44,496 nt of DNA from Gammaproteobacteria bacterium (GCA_028293745.1 JAQGOF010000084.1:1-44496), one strand, 5' to 3'. Counted from the first letter of the stretch, positions 8,668 through 17,798 are shown. Translations and numbers: made by a program. The notes: a model not told the origin generated them from the letters alone.

Positions 8668-10158
8668 TTACATGATGTCGGAGGCGAAGTCCGCCAGCCG
8701 CGACCGCTCGCCCCGTACCAGGGTGATATGACCGGAATGCAGCCAGCCGCGGAACCGGTTCACAGCATAAGTCAGACCCGATGTCATTTCAGTGAGATAG
8801 GGCGTGTCGATCTGGGCGATATTGCCGAGGCAGGCTACCTTCGTGCCGGGACCGGCGCGCGTGATCAGCGCTTTCATCTGCTTCGGGGTGAGATTCTGCG
8901 CCTCGTCCAGGATAATGAAACGATTGAGAAAAGTCCGCCCGCGCATGAAGTTCAGCGAGCGGATCTTGATCCGGTTGCGCAGCAGGTCGTTGGTCGCGGC
9001 GCGGCCCCAGTTGCCGCCTTCCTGGGTGCCGGTCAGCACTTCCAGGTTGTCCATGAGGGCCCCCATCCAGGGCTCCATTTTTTCCTCTTCGGTGCCGGGC
9101 AGAAAGCCGATGTCTTCGCCCAGCGGAATGGTCACGCGCGTCATGATGATTTCGACGAAGCGATTGGTCTCCAGGGTCTGCATCAAACCCGCCGCAAGCG
9201 TCAGCAGGGTCTTGCCCGTACCCGCAGGCCCCAGGAGAGTCACGAAGTCGATCTCGGGATCCATGAAGAGATTGAGCGCGAAGTTCTGCTCGCGATTTCG
9301 CGCTGTGATGCCCCAGACGTTGTGGCGCTCGCTGCGGTAGTCGCGGAGCAGCTCGATAGTCGCCTTCGTGCCCGAGATTTTGCGGACCATCCCCTCAATG
9401 CCCTCCGGAGTGTCCTCATAGACGCCCTGGTTGGGCTGCCAATGCTGTACCGCGGGGCCCGACAGCTCGTAGAAGGTGCGATCGCCTTCCTTCCAGGAGC
9501 GCATGTCCTTGCTGTGTTGTTCCCAAAAGTCCACCGGCAAAGCCGTCATGCCGCTGTAGAGGACGTCTGTGTCCTCCAGCGTTTTGTCGCTGTAGTAATC
9601 CTCGGCATGGACGCCGAGAACAGCTGCCTTGATTCGCAGGTTGATGTCTTTGGAAACGAGGATGACTCGCGCATCCTGCTTCTCGTTCTGCAGCGCGAGT
9701 GTCTGCGCGAGTATGACGTTGTCGTTGGCTTGGCCGGGCAGGCTCTCCGGTAGCGCGCTCGAGAGCTGGCGTGTCTGGAAGAACAGCCGTCCCGTGGAGG
9801 GCTTCTTGCCGTGGTTGCCCGAATATCCGTTCGGCAGTGGCAGGCCACGGTCGATATGTTCTTTGGTCGCGTCGCGGATCATGTCGTCGAGGAAGCGACT
9901 CACCTGCCGCACGTTGCGCGACGCTTCGGAGAGTCCTTTTTTGTGCGCGTCCAATTCTTCGAGCACGACCATCGGCAAGTAAACGTCGTGCTCCTCGAAG
10001 CGGAATATCGACGTGGGATCGTGCATCAGCACATTCGTGTCGAGCACGAACAGCCGGCGCCCGTCCCGGGCCCTGGCCTTCAGGTCGCGTGACTCGCCTG
10101 CTGCCGATGTAGTAAGAGCTTTCGCCGGACCTGGATCAGAGAGACTTCGCTGCTTCAA
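8668..10158 (-). CDS. PhoH-family ATPase with N-terminal PIN domain
   Basis: 496 residues. The N-terminal PIN nuclease-like domain begins at about residue 35 (LFVLDTNVLMHDPTS) and has further acidic positions in VVLEELDAHKKG. The C-terminal half is the PhoH ATPase, with Walker A GPAGTGKTLL, Walker B RFIILDEAQNLTPKQMK and arginine-rich motifs. PIN-PhoH fusions are thought to act in RNA metabolism as RNA helicase/nucleases; the exact substrate is unknown. The start is TTG at 10158-10156, supported by a GGAGG six bases upstream; this makes the gene overlap the bcp stop by 23 nt and suggests translational coupling. No ATG lies before the PIN domain. Confidence 0.9.
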   Translation of the reverse strand: MKQRSLSDPGPAKALTTSAAGESRDLKARARDGRRLFVLDTNVLMHDPTSIFRFEEHDVYLPMVVLEELDAHKKGLSEASRNVRQVSRFLDDMIRDATKEHIDRGLPLPNGYSGNHGKKPSTGRLFFQTRQLSSALPESLPGQANDNVILAQTLALQNEKQDARVILVSKDINLRIKAAVLGVHAEDYYSDKTLEDTDVLYSGMTALPVDFWEQHSKDMRSWKEGDRTFYELSGPAVQHWQPNQGVYEDTPEGIEGMVRKISGTKATIELLRDYRSERHNVWGITARNREQNFALNLFMDPEIDFVTLLGPAGTGKTLLTLAAGLMQTLETNRFVEIIMTRVTIPLGEDIGFLPGTEEEKMEPWMGALMDNLEVLTGTQEGGNWGRAATNDLLRNRIKIRSLNFMRGRTFLNRFIILDEAQNLTPKQMKALITRAGPGTKVACLGNIAQIDTPYLTEMTSGLTYAVNRFRGWLHSGHITLVRGERSRLADFASDIM

Positions 10159-10603
10159 GCACTTCCTCCGCGTGGCCGGGTACTTTCACCTTGCGCCACT
10201 CGCGTCGCAGGATGCCAGTGCCATCCAACAAAAACGTGCTGCGCTCGATGCCGAGGTACTTCCTGCCGTAGAGACTCTTCTCATGGATGACGTCGAACAA
10301 GTTGCAGAGTCTCTCATCCTCGTCGGAGAGTAACGGGAAGGGTAGCTTCTCCTTCTCGGTGAACTTGTCGTGTGATTTCACGCTGTCGCGCGAAACACCC
10401 ACGATGTCCACTCCCGCTTTGCGAAACGCGCTGTAAAGGTCTCGAAAGTCCTGACTCTCGCGCGTGCAGCCGGAGGTCATGTCCTTCGGATAGAAGTAGA
10501 TCACCAGCTTGCGGCTCGCGGCATCCTTGGACGACCAGGTGCCACCACCGCTCGAGGGCAGCGAGAAATCCTTTATCTTGCTGCCAATTTTCGGGGTAGT
10601 CAT
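10136..10603 (-). CDS. bcp: Thiol peroxidase Bcp (peroxiredoxin Q family)
   Basis: 155 residues, a full thioredoxin-fold peroxiredoxin. The peroxidatic cysteine lies in YPKDMTSGCTRESQDF. The nearby resolving cysteine of E. coli Bcp (CxxxxC) is absent, since the sequence reads CTRESQD, so this is a 1-Cys or atypical member; the only other cysteine, in RLCNLFDV, is a possible alternative resolving residue. It reduces hydrogen and organic peroxides in the cytoplasm with thioredoxin or glutaredoxin. It follows gcvR by 3 nt, the gcvR-bcp order of E. coli. Confidence 0.92.
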   Translation of the reverse strand: MTTPKIGSKIKDFSLPSSGGGTWSSKDAASRKLVIYFYPKDMTSGCTRESQDFRDLYSAFRKAGVDIVGVSRDSVKSHDKFTEKEKLPFPLLSDEDERLCNLFDVIHEKSLYGRKYLGIERSTFLLDGTGILRREWRKVKVPGHAEEVLEAAKSL

Positions 10604-10606
10604 GCG

Positions 10607-11137
10607 TTAGGATTTTACCGGTTCGAGGATTGCATCCAGGTTGAGCGAGTCGCAGAACTCCATGAACTCCTCGCGCAAGTGTGCGACGTGAATACGGCTC
10701 GGTACGTTGACGATCATCTGTACTGAAAACATGGGGGCGCCCGTATGCGCGGCCGGGTAGCTGCGCGTCGAGACTTCAGCGATGTCGATGCCCCGGCTCG
10801 AGAAGAAACCGGAGAGTCCCGAAACGATGCCCGTCTGATCGAGGCAGACCACATCGATCGAGTACGGCAGCATGTCCGTGCGCGCGGCTCGCGGCTCGGT
10901 GCGCTTCAAGTGAATGCTGAGGCTGCTGGTTTCGGCGAGTCGCTTGAGCTCGGTTTCCAGCTTTGCCAGCGCGTGCCAGTTGCCTGAGACGAGCAGCAGC
11001 ATTGCGAACTCGGTTCCGAGACTCGCCATGCGGCTTTCACTTATGTTGCCACCGCACTCGCTGATCACGCGCGTCAGCTCGTGAACCATCCCCGTGCGGT
11101 CGCCACCGATCGCCGAAACGGCCAGGTGCTGCTTCAT
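10607..11137 (-). CDS. gcvR: Glycine cleavage system transcriptional repressor-like ACT protein GcvR
   Basis: About 176 residues if started at the ATG at 11137 (MKQHLAVSAIGGDRTGM), which matches where GcvR proteins begin. The frame stays open about 39 codons further upstream, but that part is Arg/Ala-rich and unlike the family. Two ACT domains are visible: residues 1-75 (VSAIGGDRTGMVHELTRVIS) and about 90-170 (VVCLDQTGIVSGLSGFFSSR). In E. coli GcvR binds GcvA and represses gcvTHP when glycine is low. The divergent position next to dapA and upstream of bcp is conserved. No gcvA is present here, so the regulatory partner is unknown. Confidence 0.85.
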   Translation of the reverse strand: MKQHLAVSAIGGDRTGMVHELTRVISECGGNISESRMASLGTEFAMLLLVSGNWHALAKLETELKRLAETSSLSIHLKRTEPRAARTDMLPYSIDVVCLDQTGIVSGLSGFFSSRGIDIAEVSTRSYPAAHTGAPMFSVQMIVNVPSRIHVAHLREEFMEFCDSLNLDAILEPVKS

Positions 11138-11300
11138 CTGCGTGTCGTTCAACCCGTCGTCTGCAATGATGAGCGCGCCAAATCGCGCCCTTTGTCTAGC
11201 GCGCGTGGCGCGCGCGCAAAAATGCCCCGGGAGGCCCAGGACGCCTTTCTGCAATCGGACAAGTGTATCAGCTACAGCCCCTCAGGGCAGCTCGTACCGC

Positions 11301-11330
11301 TTGCTTAGCCGCAGCGCCGGCTCGTAACAT
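11301..11330 (+). promoter_or_regulatory. Candidate sigma70 promoter of dapA
   Basis: TTGCTT (11301-11306) and TAACAT (11325-11330) are separated by 18 bp and lie 27 bp before the dapA ATG, giving a short leader with a GGGAAG Shine-Dalgarno-like stretch. Inferred from consensus only. Confidence 0.45.
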
Positions 11331-11357
11331 GCAGAGCGCGAACACGTGGGAAGATCA

Positions 11358-12236
11358 ATGTTTTCAGGCAGTCTGGTCGCCATAATTACGCCGATGCGGC
11401 CGGATGGCGCGGTGGATTTCGGGGCATGGGAGCGGCTCGTCGATTTCCACCTGGCCAGTGGCACTAGCGGAATTGTCGTGGGGGGAACCACGGGCGAATC
11501 CGCTACCTTGAGCGAATCCGAGTTGTGGGAGCTCACCAAGCGTGCTTGTGCCCACGCCAGGAAGCGGGTGCAGATCATCGCGGGTGCCGGCACGAGCAGC
11601 ACCGCCACGACTGTGGATCGGGCGCGGCAGTTGTCCGAGTTACCGATCGATGGCTTGCTGGTAGTCACCCCGGCCTATAACCGTCCGACCCAGGAAGGTC
11701 TCTACCAGCATTTCGCGGCTGTTTCGCGCGCGACTCGTGTGCCTGTGATCTTGTACAACGTGCCTGCTCGGACCGCGGTCGACATGCTTCCCGCGACGGT
11801 ACAACGACTCTCGCAACTTCCCGGCATTGTCGCAGTCAAAGAGGCCGTCCCTGACTTAGAGCGTGTGCGCGAGCTGGTCGCCGTCTGCCCGAAGGATTTC
11901 GCAATTCTGAGTGGCGATGACGCGAGCGCACGTCGCTCGATATTGGCGGGGGCGAAGGGGCTCATCTCGGTCACCGCCAACGTTGCGCCGCGGGCTGTCG
12001 CGGATATGGTTGCTGCGGCCATGAAGGCTGACGCTGCAGCTGCAGAGCGTCTCGATGCGCCGATTGCGGCGTTACATCGCGACCTGTTTCTGGAAGCGAA
12101 TCCGATTCCCTCAAAGTGGGCGTTGGCGCGAATGGGAATGATAGAGGGCGGCATACGTCTGCCACTCACTGAGCTGTCCGCGCAGTATCAGCCGGCCGTT
12201 CTGGCTGCGCTGAGCACCGCCGGCTTATTAAGTTGA
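11358..12236 (+). CDS. dapA: 4-hydroxy-tetrahydrodipicolinate synthase DapA
   Basis: 292 residues starting at the second in-frame ATG (MFSGSLVAIITPMRPDGAVD), which matches family N-termini. DapA condenses pyruvate and aspartate semialdehyde in the first committed step of lysine and diaminopimelate synthesis. Visible hallmarks are GGTTGESATLSESE, the tyrosine in VTPAYNRPTQEGLYQHF, YNVPARTAVDM and the Schiff-base lysine in GIVAVKEAVPD. dapB, the next enzyme of the pathway, begins at the far right of the window. The gene is divergent from gcvR and followed by a small lipoprotein in the place of bamC. Confidence 0.96.
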   Translation: MFSGSLVAIITPMRPDGAVDFGAWERLVDFHLASGTSGIVVGGTTGESATLSESELWELTKRACAHARKRVQIIAGAGTSSTATTVDRARQLSELPIDGLLVVTPAYNRPTQEGLYQHFAAVSRATRVPVILYNVPARTAVDMLPATVQRLSQLPGIVAVKEAVPDLERVRELVAVCPKDFAILSGDDASARRSILAGAKGLISVTANVAPRAVADMVAAAMKADAAAAERLDAPIAALHRDLFLEANPIPSKWALARMGMIEGGIRLPLTELSAQYQPAVLAALSTAGLLS

Positions 12237-12280
12237 TATCACGGCCGTGCACCGGCCTACTCATGAAAGGTCCCCAATAG

Positions 12281-12571
12281 ATGCGGTATCGCGTTGCGCT
12301 GATCGGAATTTTGGTTGCCTTGATGGGTCTCACGGGTTGCAAGCACCTGCGAAGCATGGCCAAGGCCTGCCACGACACCAAGCCTTACATGAGGTCGGCC
12401 AGCATTGCCCCCCTGAAGATTCCGCCCGGGCTGGATTCGCCTGATACCGCCAATGCTTTGCACATCCCGGCTCTGAATGCACCCGCTCCGCCGCCGCGGA
12501 AAAAGACCGATCCGTGCCTCGACGAGCCGCCTCCCTTCAATGCGCCAAAGCAGGCACTTCCGCAGGCGTGA
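12281..12571 (+). CDS. Short BamC-like lipoprotein
   Basis: 96 residues. The N-terminus MRYRVALIGILVALMGLTGC is a clear lipoprotein signal with lipobox LTGC. The rest has no predicted fold but contains YMRSASIAPLKIPPGLDSPD and ALHIPALN, resembling the unstructured N-terminal lasso of BamC (a hydrophobic-P-P-G-L/M segment followed by an -IP- motif), which binds BamD. The tail is Pro-rich and ends at about the length of that lasso. The position directly after dapA is where bamC (nlpB) sits in E. coli. The folded helix-grip domains of BamC are absent. Function as a minimal BamC is inference; an unrelated Pro-rich lipoprotein is possible. Confidence 0.7.
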   Translation: MRYRVALIGILVALMGLTGCKHLRSMAKACHDTKPYMRSASIAPLKIPPGLDSPDTANALHIPALNAPAPPPRKKTDPCLDEPPPFNAPKQALPQA

Positions 12572-12647
12572 CGGTGTATCATTCGCGCCCTTGCGAGGCT
12601 GGACGGGAGCTGGAGGCTTTCGAGAAAATCGTCACAAGTGATTGATT

Positions 12648-12739
12648 GGAGAGGTGGCCGAGCGGTCGAAGGCGCTGGACTGGAATTCCAGTAACATCTT
12701 CACGGGTGTTCGTGGGTTCGAATCCCACCCTCTCCGCCA
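12648..12739 (+). tRNA. tRNA-Ser (anticodon GGA)
   Basis: 92 nt with a perfect 7-bp acceptor stem GGAGAGG/CCTCTCC, discriminator G and an encoded CCA. The D-arm contains GGCCGAGCGGTCGAAGGC. The anticodon stem is CTGGA/TCCAG around loop CTGGAAT, giving anticodon GGA (serine UCC/UCU). The long variable arm (AACATCTTCACGGGTGTT) is typical of class II tRNA-Ser. The T-arm is GTGGGTTCGAATCCCAC. Confidence 0.96.
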
Positions 12740-12797
12740 GTAGTAATGGCTACATAGCTGTCTTGGGTTTGGTTGCGGTGGCCGCATTGTTTATGGT

Positions 12798-12907
12798 GGC
12801 TCGCATCGGCTTCTCCGCGACGACCAGTCGTGAATCCCGTCAGGGCCGGAAGGCAGCAGCGGCAGCGGCGATGTCGGGTGCCGGAGTTTCGGCTGATGCG
12901 AGTCGCC
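12798..12907 (+). ncRNA. ffs: Signal recognition particle 4.5S RNA
   Basis: The Ffh-binding apex GTCAGGGCCGGAAGGCAGCA at 12839-12858 is the bacterial SRP RNA signature: the symmetric loop followed by a GGAA tetraloop. Flanking arms pair: CTCGCATC (12800-12807) with GATGCGAG (12895-12902), extended by GG/CC-type pairs, giving a rod of about 110 nt. Position immediately upstream of dnaX matches other gammaproteobacteria. The RNA works with Ffh and FtsY in co-translational membrane targeting. A possible promoter is TTGGTT, 17 bp, TATGGT (12792-12797). The exact ends are uncertain by several bases. Confidence 0.85.
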
Positions 12908-12934
12908 TCCATGCGCTGGCGCGCAAACTTTCCT

Positions 12935-12953
12935 GGGGGTCGAGGCGACCCCC
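12935..12953 (+). terminator. Hairpin downstream of ffs
   Basis: GGGGGTCG-AGG-CGACCCCC is a perfect 8-bp stem 28 bp after the SRP RNA and 63 bp before dnaX. There is no T-run after it, so it may be a terminator, a processing site or a stem in the dnaX leader. Confidence 0.4.
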
Positions 12954-13016
12954 GAAGATTAGCGGCGCGAAAACGCGCCGGTAAGAGGCCCGACGGAAGG
13001 CGCTGACCGAACAAAG

Positions 13017-14957
13017 ATGGCATACACGGCACTGGCGCGGACTTGGCGCCCCAAAACATTCACCGAGCTGGTTGGGCAGGAGCACGTCCGGCGTGCGCTG
13101 ATGAATGCGCTCGAGTCCGGGCGGGTCCATCACGCGTTTCTGTTTACCGGCACCCGCGGTGTCGGCAAGACGACGATCGCGCGAATCTTTGCGAAGTGCC
13201 TCAATTGCGAAACGGGCGTGACCGCCAACCCGTGCGGCGTATGCGGAGCGTGCCGCGAAATCGACTCGGGGCGGTTTGTAGATCTCATCGAGGTAGACGC
13301 GGCATCGCGAACCAAGGTCGATGACACACGCGAGATGCTCGACAACGTGCAGTACTCGCCCACGCGGGGACGCTACAAGGTCTACCTCATCGACGAAGTG
13401 CACATGCTCTCGATGCACTCGTTCAACGCGTTATTGAAGACGTTCGAGGAACCGCCGCCGCATGTGAAATTCCTCCTCGCTACGACGGATCCGCAGAAGT
13501 TGCCTGTGACCGTGTTGTCCCGGTGTCTGCAATTCAACCTGAAGCGGCTGCCGGTTGCGCAGATTACCGAGCGCATGCGGGAGATCCTCGAGAAGGAGGG
13601 GGTTGAGTTCGAAGCGGCCGGCTTGCGGCTCGTTGCGCAAGCGGCGGATGGAAGCATGCGGGACGGGTTGTCGCTGCTGGACCAGTTGATCGCCTTCGGG
13701 GGCGGGAAGGCCGGCGAGGAAGAAGCGCGCGCCATGCTTGGCACGATTGCGCGCGACCACGTCGTGCGGATTGCGGAGCTGTTGGGTGCGATGAACGTGC
13801 CCGAGCTCCTCAATTGCGCGCAGTCGCTCGAAGAGTTCGCGCCCGACTACGCTCAGGTGCTGGACGAGCTCGCGTCGCTTTTCGTCCGGATCGCCATGAA
13901 ACAGGCGGTGAACGATTTCGAAGGCGATGAGCTGTATGCGCCCGAGGTGCTCGAACGCCTCGCGAAGGCGATCGCTCCAGAGGATGTGCAGCTTTTCTAT
14001 CAAACGGCCATCACGGGCCGCCGCGACCTGGTTCTTGCGCCTGATCCGCGCTCCGGGTTCGAGATGACGCTGCTGCGGATGATTGCGTTTCGCCCGTTGG
14101 GTGAGGCGGAGCAGGCGCGAGGACCTTCGCTCGCTGCTGGCGCGTCGGGTGCGGGCAGTGGTGCCGCTGCTGCGCGCGCTGTTGCGGGGGGTGGCGCCTC
14201 TGGTGCGCGGCCTGCCGGGGGCGGCACTGCGGGCCCCGGCGCTGGCCCCGGTGTGGGGGCTACAGCATCTGGCGGCGCTGCCATGTCGGGCGCGGCGGCC
14301 GCCCGGGCCGCCGCAGCGGGCGGTAGTGTCTCCAAGGGCGGCGCTGGCGCAGCTGGCCCCGCTCGGAGCGGCGCCCATGGTGTAGGGGCTGGCAATCCAG
14401 GACCCGGCAATCCAGCAGCGGGCAGCGCAGGCGCCGGCACGCCGCAGGCAACTGCCACGGGCACTGCCACGGGCACTGCCAATCCAGGCGCGGGCCCCCG
14501 AGGGGCCGGCGCCCCAGACAATGCGAGCGCCCGCAGCGCACAAGCCGGTGCAGGCGGCGACGCCGCTGGCTCGGGTGTGTCCGAGCCATGGGCCGCGATC
14601 GTCGGCCGCCTGGAATTGGGTGGTGCCGCGCGCCAGCTCGCCAGCAACTGCCTGTTGATCGGTCGCCAAGGCGCCGTCGTGCGTCTGGCGCTGGACGCGC
14701 GCAACAAGCACATGCGCACCCCGGCGCAGGAAGACAAGCTTACGCAGGCGCTCTCCCGATATTTTGGTCAGCTTGTCCGCCTGGAATTTGAAATAGCTGC
14801 GAGGGGAGCGGAAACGCCCGCGCACGTTGAGCAACGCGCCTCGATGGAGGAACTCGACGCCGCGCGCCGCGCGTTCGAGTCCGACCCCGGCGTTCAAGGG
14901 TTGCGCGAGCGCTTCGGCGCCACGCTGTTGCCCGACACCGTTCGTCCCGTAAAGTAG
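13017..14957 (+). CDS. dnaX: DNA polymerase III subunit tau (DnaX)
   Basis: 646 residues. The clamp-loader AAA+ ATPase has Walker [10 protein letters not shown], a zinc module with cysteines spaced C-x8-C-x2-C-x2-C ([16 protein letters not shown]), Walker [11 protein letters not shown] and sensor [18 protein letters not shown]. Residues about 361-521 are a Gly/Ala/Pro low-complexity linker with short tandem repeats, followed by a C-terminal tau domain from [15 protein letters not shown]. Tau organises the holoenzyme by binding the polymerase core and DnaB and loads the beta clamp. I see no A-AAA-AAG slippery heptamer in the linker, so gamma production by the E. coli route is not supported. 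It is followed by ybaB and recR, as in E. coli. Confidence 0.95.
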   Translation: MAYTALARTWRPKTFTELVGQEHVRRALMNALESGRVHHAFLFTGTRGVGKTTIARIFAKCLNCETGVTANPCGVCGACREIDSGRFVDLIEVDAASRTKVDDTREMLDNVQYSPTRGRYKVYLIDEVHMLSMHSFNALLKTFEEPPPHVKFLLATTDPQKLPVTVLSRCLQFNLKRLPVAQITERMREILEKEGVEFEAAGLRLVAQAADGSMRDGLSLLDQLIAFGGGKAGEEEARAMLGTIARDHVVRIAELLGAMNVPELLNCAQSLEEFAPDYAQVLDELASLFVRIAMKQAVNDFEGDELYAPEVLERLAKAIAPEDVQLFYQTAITGRRDLVLAPDPRSGFEMTLLRMIAFRPLGEAEQARGPSLAAGASGAGSGAAAARAVAGGGASGARPAGGGTAGPGAGPGVGATASGGAAMSGAAAARAAAAGGSVSKGGAGAAGPARSGAHGVGAGNPGPGNPAAGSAGAGTPQATATGTATGTANPGAGPRGAGAPDNASARSAQAGAGGDAAGSGVSEPWAAIVGRLELGGAARQLASNCLLIGRQGAVVRLALDARNKHMRTPAQEDKLTQALSRYFGQLVRLEFEIAARGAETPAHVEQRASMEELDAARRAFESDPGVQGLRERFGATLLPDTVRPVK

Positions 14958-14986
14958 ATTTATTTCGACCGCAGGAGCGCCAGAAC

Positions 14987-15310
14987 ATGCGTGGCAATTT
15001 CGGCAACATGATGAAACAGGCCCAGGCCATGCAGGCCAACATGCAGAAGGTCCAGGCCGAGATCGCGAATATTGAAGTCAGTGGCGAGTCGGGCGGCGGC
15101 ATGGTCAAGGTCACCATGACCGGCAAGCACGAAGTGAAGCGCGTGCAGATCGAGCCCGCCGTGGCGGGCGAGGACCGCGAGATGCTCGAAGACCTGATTG
15201 CCGCCGCTGTGAACGATGCAGTTCACAAGGTGGAGGCACAGGTTTCGGAAAAGATGGCCGCAGTGACGGCGGGAATGCAGTTGCCGCCGGGGCTGAAACT
15301 GCCATTCTGA
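14987..15310 (+). CDS. ybaB: YbaB/EbfC nucleoid-associated protein
   Basis: 107 residues, the usual length. N-terminal Met/Gln/Ala-rich helix ([20 protein letters not shown]), then the conserved [20 protein letters not shown] core and a C-terminal helix. YbaB homologues are dimeric DNA-binding proteins that associate with the nucleoid. It sits between dnaX and recR in the conserved dnaX-ybaB-recR operon, 29 bp after the dnaX stop. Confidence 0.95.
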   Translation: MRGNFGNMMKQAQAMQANMQKVQAEIANIEVSGESGGGMVKVTMTGKHEVKRVQIEPAVAGEDREMLEDLIAAAVNDAVHKVEAQVSEKMAAVTAGMQLPPGLKLPF

Positions 15311-15353
15311 TCTGTGCGCCTGCCTGATCCGGCGCCTCCGCTCGACCCATGAC

Positions 15354-15953
15354 ATGAAACATTCCCCGCATCTGACTCAACTAATCGATGCACTGCGAGC
15401 CTTGCCTGGCGTTGGGCCGAAGACGGCGCAACGCATGGCGTTCCACTTGTTGCAGGAAGGCAGATCGGGCGCGCGTGCATTGGCGAGCGCGTTGACTGTT
15501 GCGTTGGAATCGGTTGTACGGTGCGGACGCTGTCGCATGCTCACGGAAGAGCCGCTTTGCTCTACTTGCTCGGCGCCTCATCGCGACTCATCTCTGCTGT
15601 GTGTGGTCGAGTCGCCGGCAGATGTTGTCGCGATCGAGCAGTCGGGCAGCTACCGCGGGCGTTACTTCGTGCTGATGGGTCACTTGTCACCGCTGGACGG
15701 CATCGGACCGGAACAACTTGGCGTCCGTGAGCTCGAGGCCATCCTCAACGAAGGAGTCGTCCGGGAGCTGATCCTCGCGACGAACCCAACGGTCGAAGGC
15801 GAGGCGACGGCACATTTCCTGGGCGAGCTCGCTACCAAGCGAGGTATTCGTGCCAGCCGTATCGCCCACGGCGTGCCCATCGGTGGCGAGTTGGAGTATG
15901 TTGATGGCGGCACGCTGGCGCATGCGCTCGCGGGTCGCCAGTCGGTGGCGTGA
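15354..15953 (+). CDS. recR: Recombination mediator RecR
   Basis: 199 residues. A helix-hairpin-helix N-terminus ([20 protein letters not shown]), a C4 zinc finger ([16 protein letters not shown]) and a Toprim domain ([36 protein letters not shown]). RecR with RecFO loads RecA onto gapped DNA. The gene is third in the dnaX operon. The next gene starts only 3 nt after its stop and in the same frame. Confidence 0.96.
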   Translation: MKHSPHLTQLIDALRALPGVGPKTAQRMAFHLLQEGRSGARALASALTVALESVVRCGRCRMLTEEPLCSTCSAPHRDSSLLCVVESPADVVAIEQSGSYRGRYFVLMGHLSPLDGIGPEQLGVRELEAILNEGVVRELILATNPTVEGEATAHFLGELATKRGIRASRIAHGVPIGGELEYVDGGTLAHALAGRQSVA

Positions 15954-15956
15954 ATT

Positions 15957-17789
15957 TTGCTGGCGACCATCGCGCAAGCATTCGCCTTTGCGCTGCCGGC
16001 CGGACCCGTACTCGCCGCACCCGCACCCATCGGGTTTGCGAAACCAACGACCACCGTTGCCGCAGCCCCGCTCGCGTACTTCAACTGGTTCGAATACACG
16101 GGACACGACAGCGTGTTCGACCAGCCGCTGCCGGTAGGCACCTACCGCAACCCCGTGCTTGCTGGTTTTTATCCGGACCCCAGCATCACGCGGGTTGGCA
16201 ACACCTTCTACCTGGTCAACTCCACGTTCACGTATTTCCCGGGTATCCCGGTCTTCCGCAGCGACGACCTGGTTCATTGGCGGCAGATCGGCAACGTCAT
16301 CGATCGCCGTCAGGAGGTTAGGTTCGACGGCCTCAGTGTCTCGAGGGGCCTGTTCGCGCCCACCATCAGGTTTCACGACGGACTGTTCTATGTCGTCTGC
16401 ACCTTGGTCGATGCCGGCGGTAATTTTCTCTCTGTCGCGAGGGACCCCGTAGGTCCCTGGTCAGATCCCATCTCGCTGCCCCAAGTCGATGGTATCGATC
16501 CGTCGCTGTTCTTCGATACAGACGGCAAGGCCTATCTGCTGAACAACGGCCCGCCCGTGGGTCCGCCAAAGTACGACGGTCATCGCGCAATCTGGATCCA
16601 GGAATTCGATATCGCCGCCCGCAAGCTCGTCGGGCCGCGCAAGGTGCTGATCAACGGCGGAGTCGATTTCGCGAAGCACCCGGCGTGGATCGAAGGTCCG
16701 CACATGTACCATCATGACGGTTGGTACATCCTGATGTGCGCGGAGGGAGGTACCAGCACACAACATTCGGAAGTGGCTCTGCGCTCGCGCTCGCCGTGGG
16801 GGCCGTTCAAACCTTTCGCGGGCAACCCCATCCTGACTCAACGTGATCTGCCGGCCGATCGCGCCAATCCAATCATCAACGCCGGGCATGCCGACCTGGT
16901 TGAAGCAGGCGATGGCAGTTGGTGGGCCGTCTTCCTCGCGTCCCGTTCCTACGAGACTGTTCACTACAACACGGGCCGCGAGACGTTCATGCTGCCAGTC
17001 ACGTGGCGCGACGGCTGGCCGTCAATTCTGCCGGCCGGGAAGGACATTCCGTATGCGGCCGCTGGAGCCGCCGCGCCGGCTGCGGTTGCCCGGCCTGAGG
17101 CGCCTGCCGCGCCCGCGGGGCCGACCACGGCTGCGGCGCCGACCACGGGGAATTTCACCTGGCGCGACGAGTTCGACTCCGCCGTCCTTCAGCAGCAGTG
17201 GTTATATGTGCGGGTTCCGAAGCAGCCGTGGGTCGATCTAACGCATCGCCCTGGTTGGCTCACGATCAACGCGTTGCGCACGCCGCTCGAGAGTCTGCAA
17301 AACATGTCGTTTCTTGCGCGGCGGCAACAGCATCTTGCGTTCGATGCCAGCACGGAGCTGGAATTACCGGCAGAAAAGGGCATCGCCGTTGGGCTGGCTG
17401 CGTTTCAGAACGAAAATTACTGGTACTTCCTGGCGGTCCGCCGCCGCCCGGCCGCGAGCGGGTCCGGGGAGGCATCGGCCGCGAGGCCGCCGCCGTCGGC
17501 CGCGAGTCAGCAACAGCCGGCGGCTGTGCAGCACCCACTTCCGCTCGAGTTATTTCTCGAAAAACGCGGCGGAAAGCAAACTGAGACAGTTGCCCGGATG
17601 GCGCTCGATGATGGTGCCCGCGTCAAACTGAAGATTGCGGCCAACGCTCGCGCATACTCGTTCTACTTCGATGAGGACGGAGCCGGATGGAAGCCGCTAC
17701 GGGAAAATGACGACGGCTCCATACTCAGTACGGATGTTGCCGGTGGATTTGTCGGCGCGTTTGTCGGGCCGTATGCCCGGGCGGAGTGA
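15957..17789 (+). CDS. Glycoside hydrolase family 43 (beta-xylosidase/arabinofuranosidase type)
   Basis: About 610 residues, TTG start. A five-bladed GH43 domain carries the expected catalytic carboxylates: Asp in GFYPDPSITRVGNTFYLVNS, Asp in VDGIDPSLFFDTDG and Glu in PAWIEGPHMYHHDGWY. After an Ala/Pro-rich linker (about residues 363-400) comes a C-terminal beta-sandwich domain starting FTWRDEFDSAVLQQQWLYVR, as in GH43 exo-xylosidases. It probably hydrolyses xylan or arabinan side chains in the periplasm. The N-terminus LATIAQAFAFALPAGPVLAA looks like a signal peptide but lacks a basic n-region, so the start is uncertain. An in-frame recR stop lies just upstream. It is an unusual accessory gene inside a housekeeping block. 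Confidence 0.85.
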   Translation: MLATIAQAFAFALPAGPVLAAPAPIGFAKPTTTVAAAPLAYFNWFEYTGHDSVFDQPLPVGTYRNPVLAGFYPDPSITRVGNTFYLVNSTFTYFPGIPVFRSDDLVHWRQIGNVIDRRQEVRFDGLSVSRGLFAPTIRFHDGLFYVVCTLVDAGGNFLSVARDPVGPWSDPISLPQVDGIDPSLFFDTDGKAYLLNNGPPVGPPKYDGHRAIWIQEFDIAARKLVGPRKVLINGGVDFAKHPAWIEGPHMYHHDGWYILMCAEGGTSTQHSEVALRSRSPWGPFKPFAGNPILTQRDLPADRANPIINAGHADLVEAGDGSWWAVFLASRSYETVHYNTGRETFMLPVTWRDGWPSILPAGKDIPYAAAGAAAPAAVARPEAPAAPAGPTTAAAPTTGNFTWRDEFDSAVLQQQWLYVRVPKQPWVDLTHRPGWLTINALRTPLESLQNMSFLARRQQHLAFDASTELELPAEKGIAVGLAAFQNENYWYFLAVRRRPAASGSGEASAARPPPSAASQQQPAAVQHPLPLELFLEKRGGKQTETVARMALDDGARVKLKIAANARAYSFYFDEDGAGWKPLRENDDGSILSTDVAGGFVGAFVGPYARAE

Positions 17790-17798
17790 GTCGGGCGC

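Noticed and set aside
13431..14897. 488-codon open frame antisense to dnaX
   Set aside because: It is a high-GC shadow of dnaX; its translation is Arg/Ala/Gly-rich with no domain.
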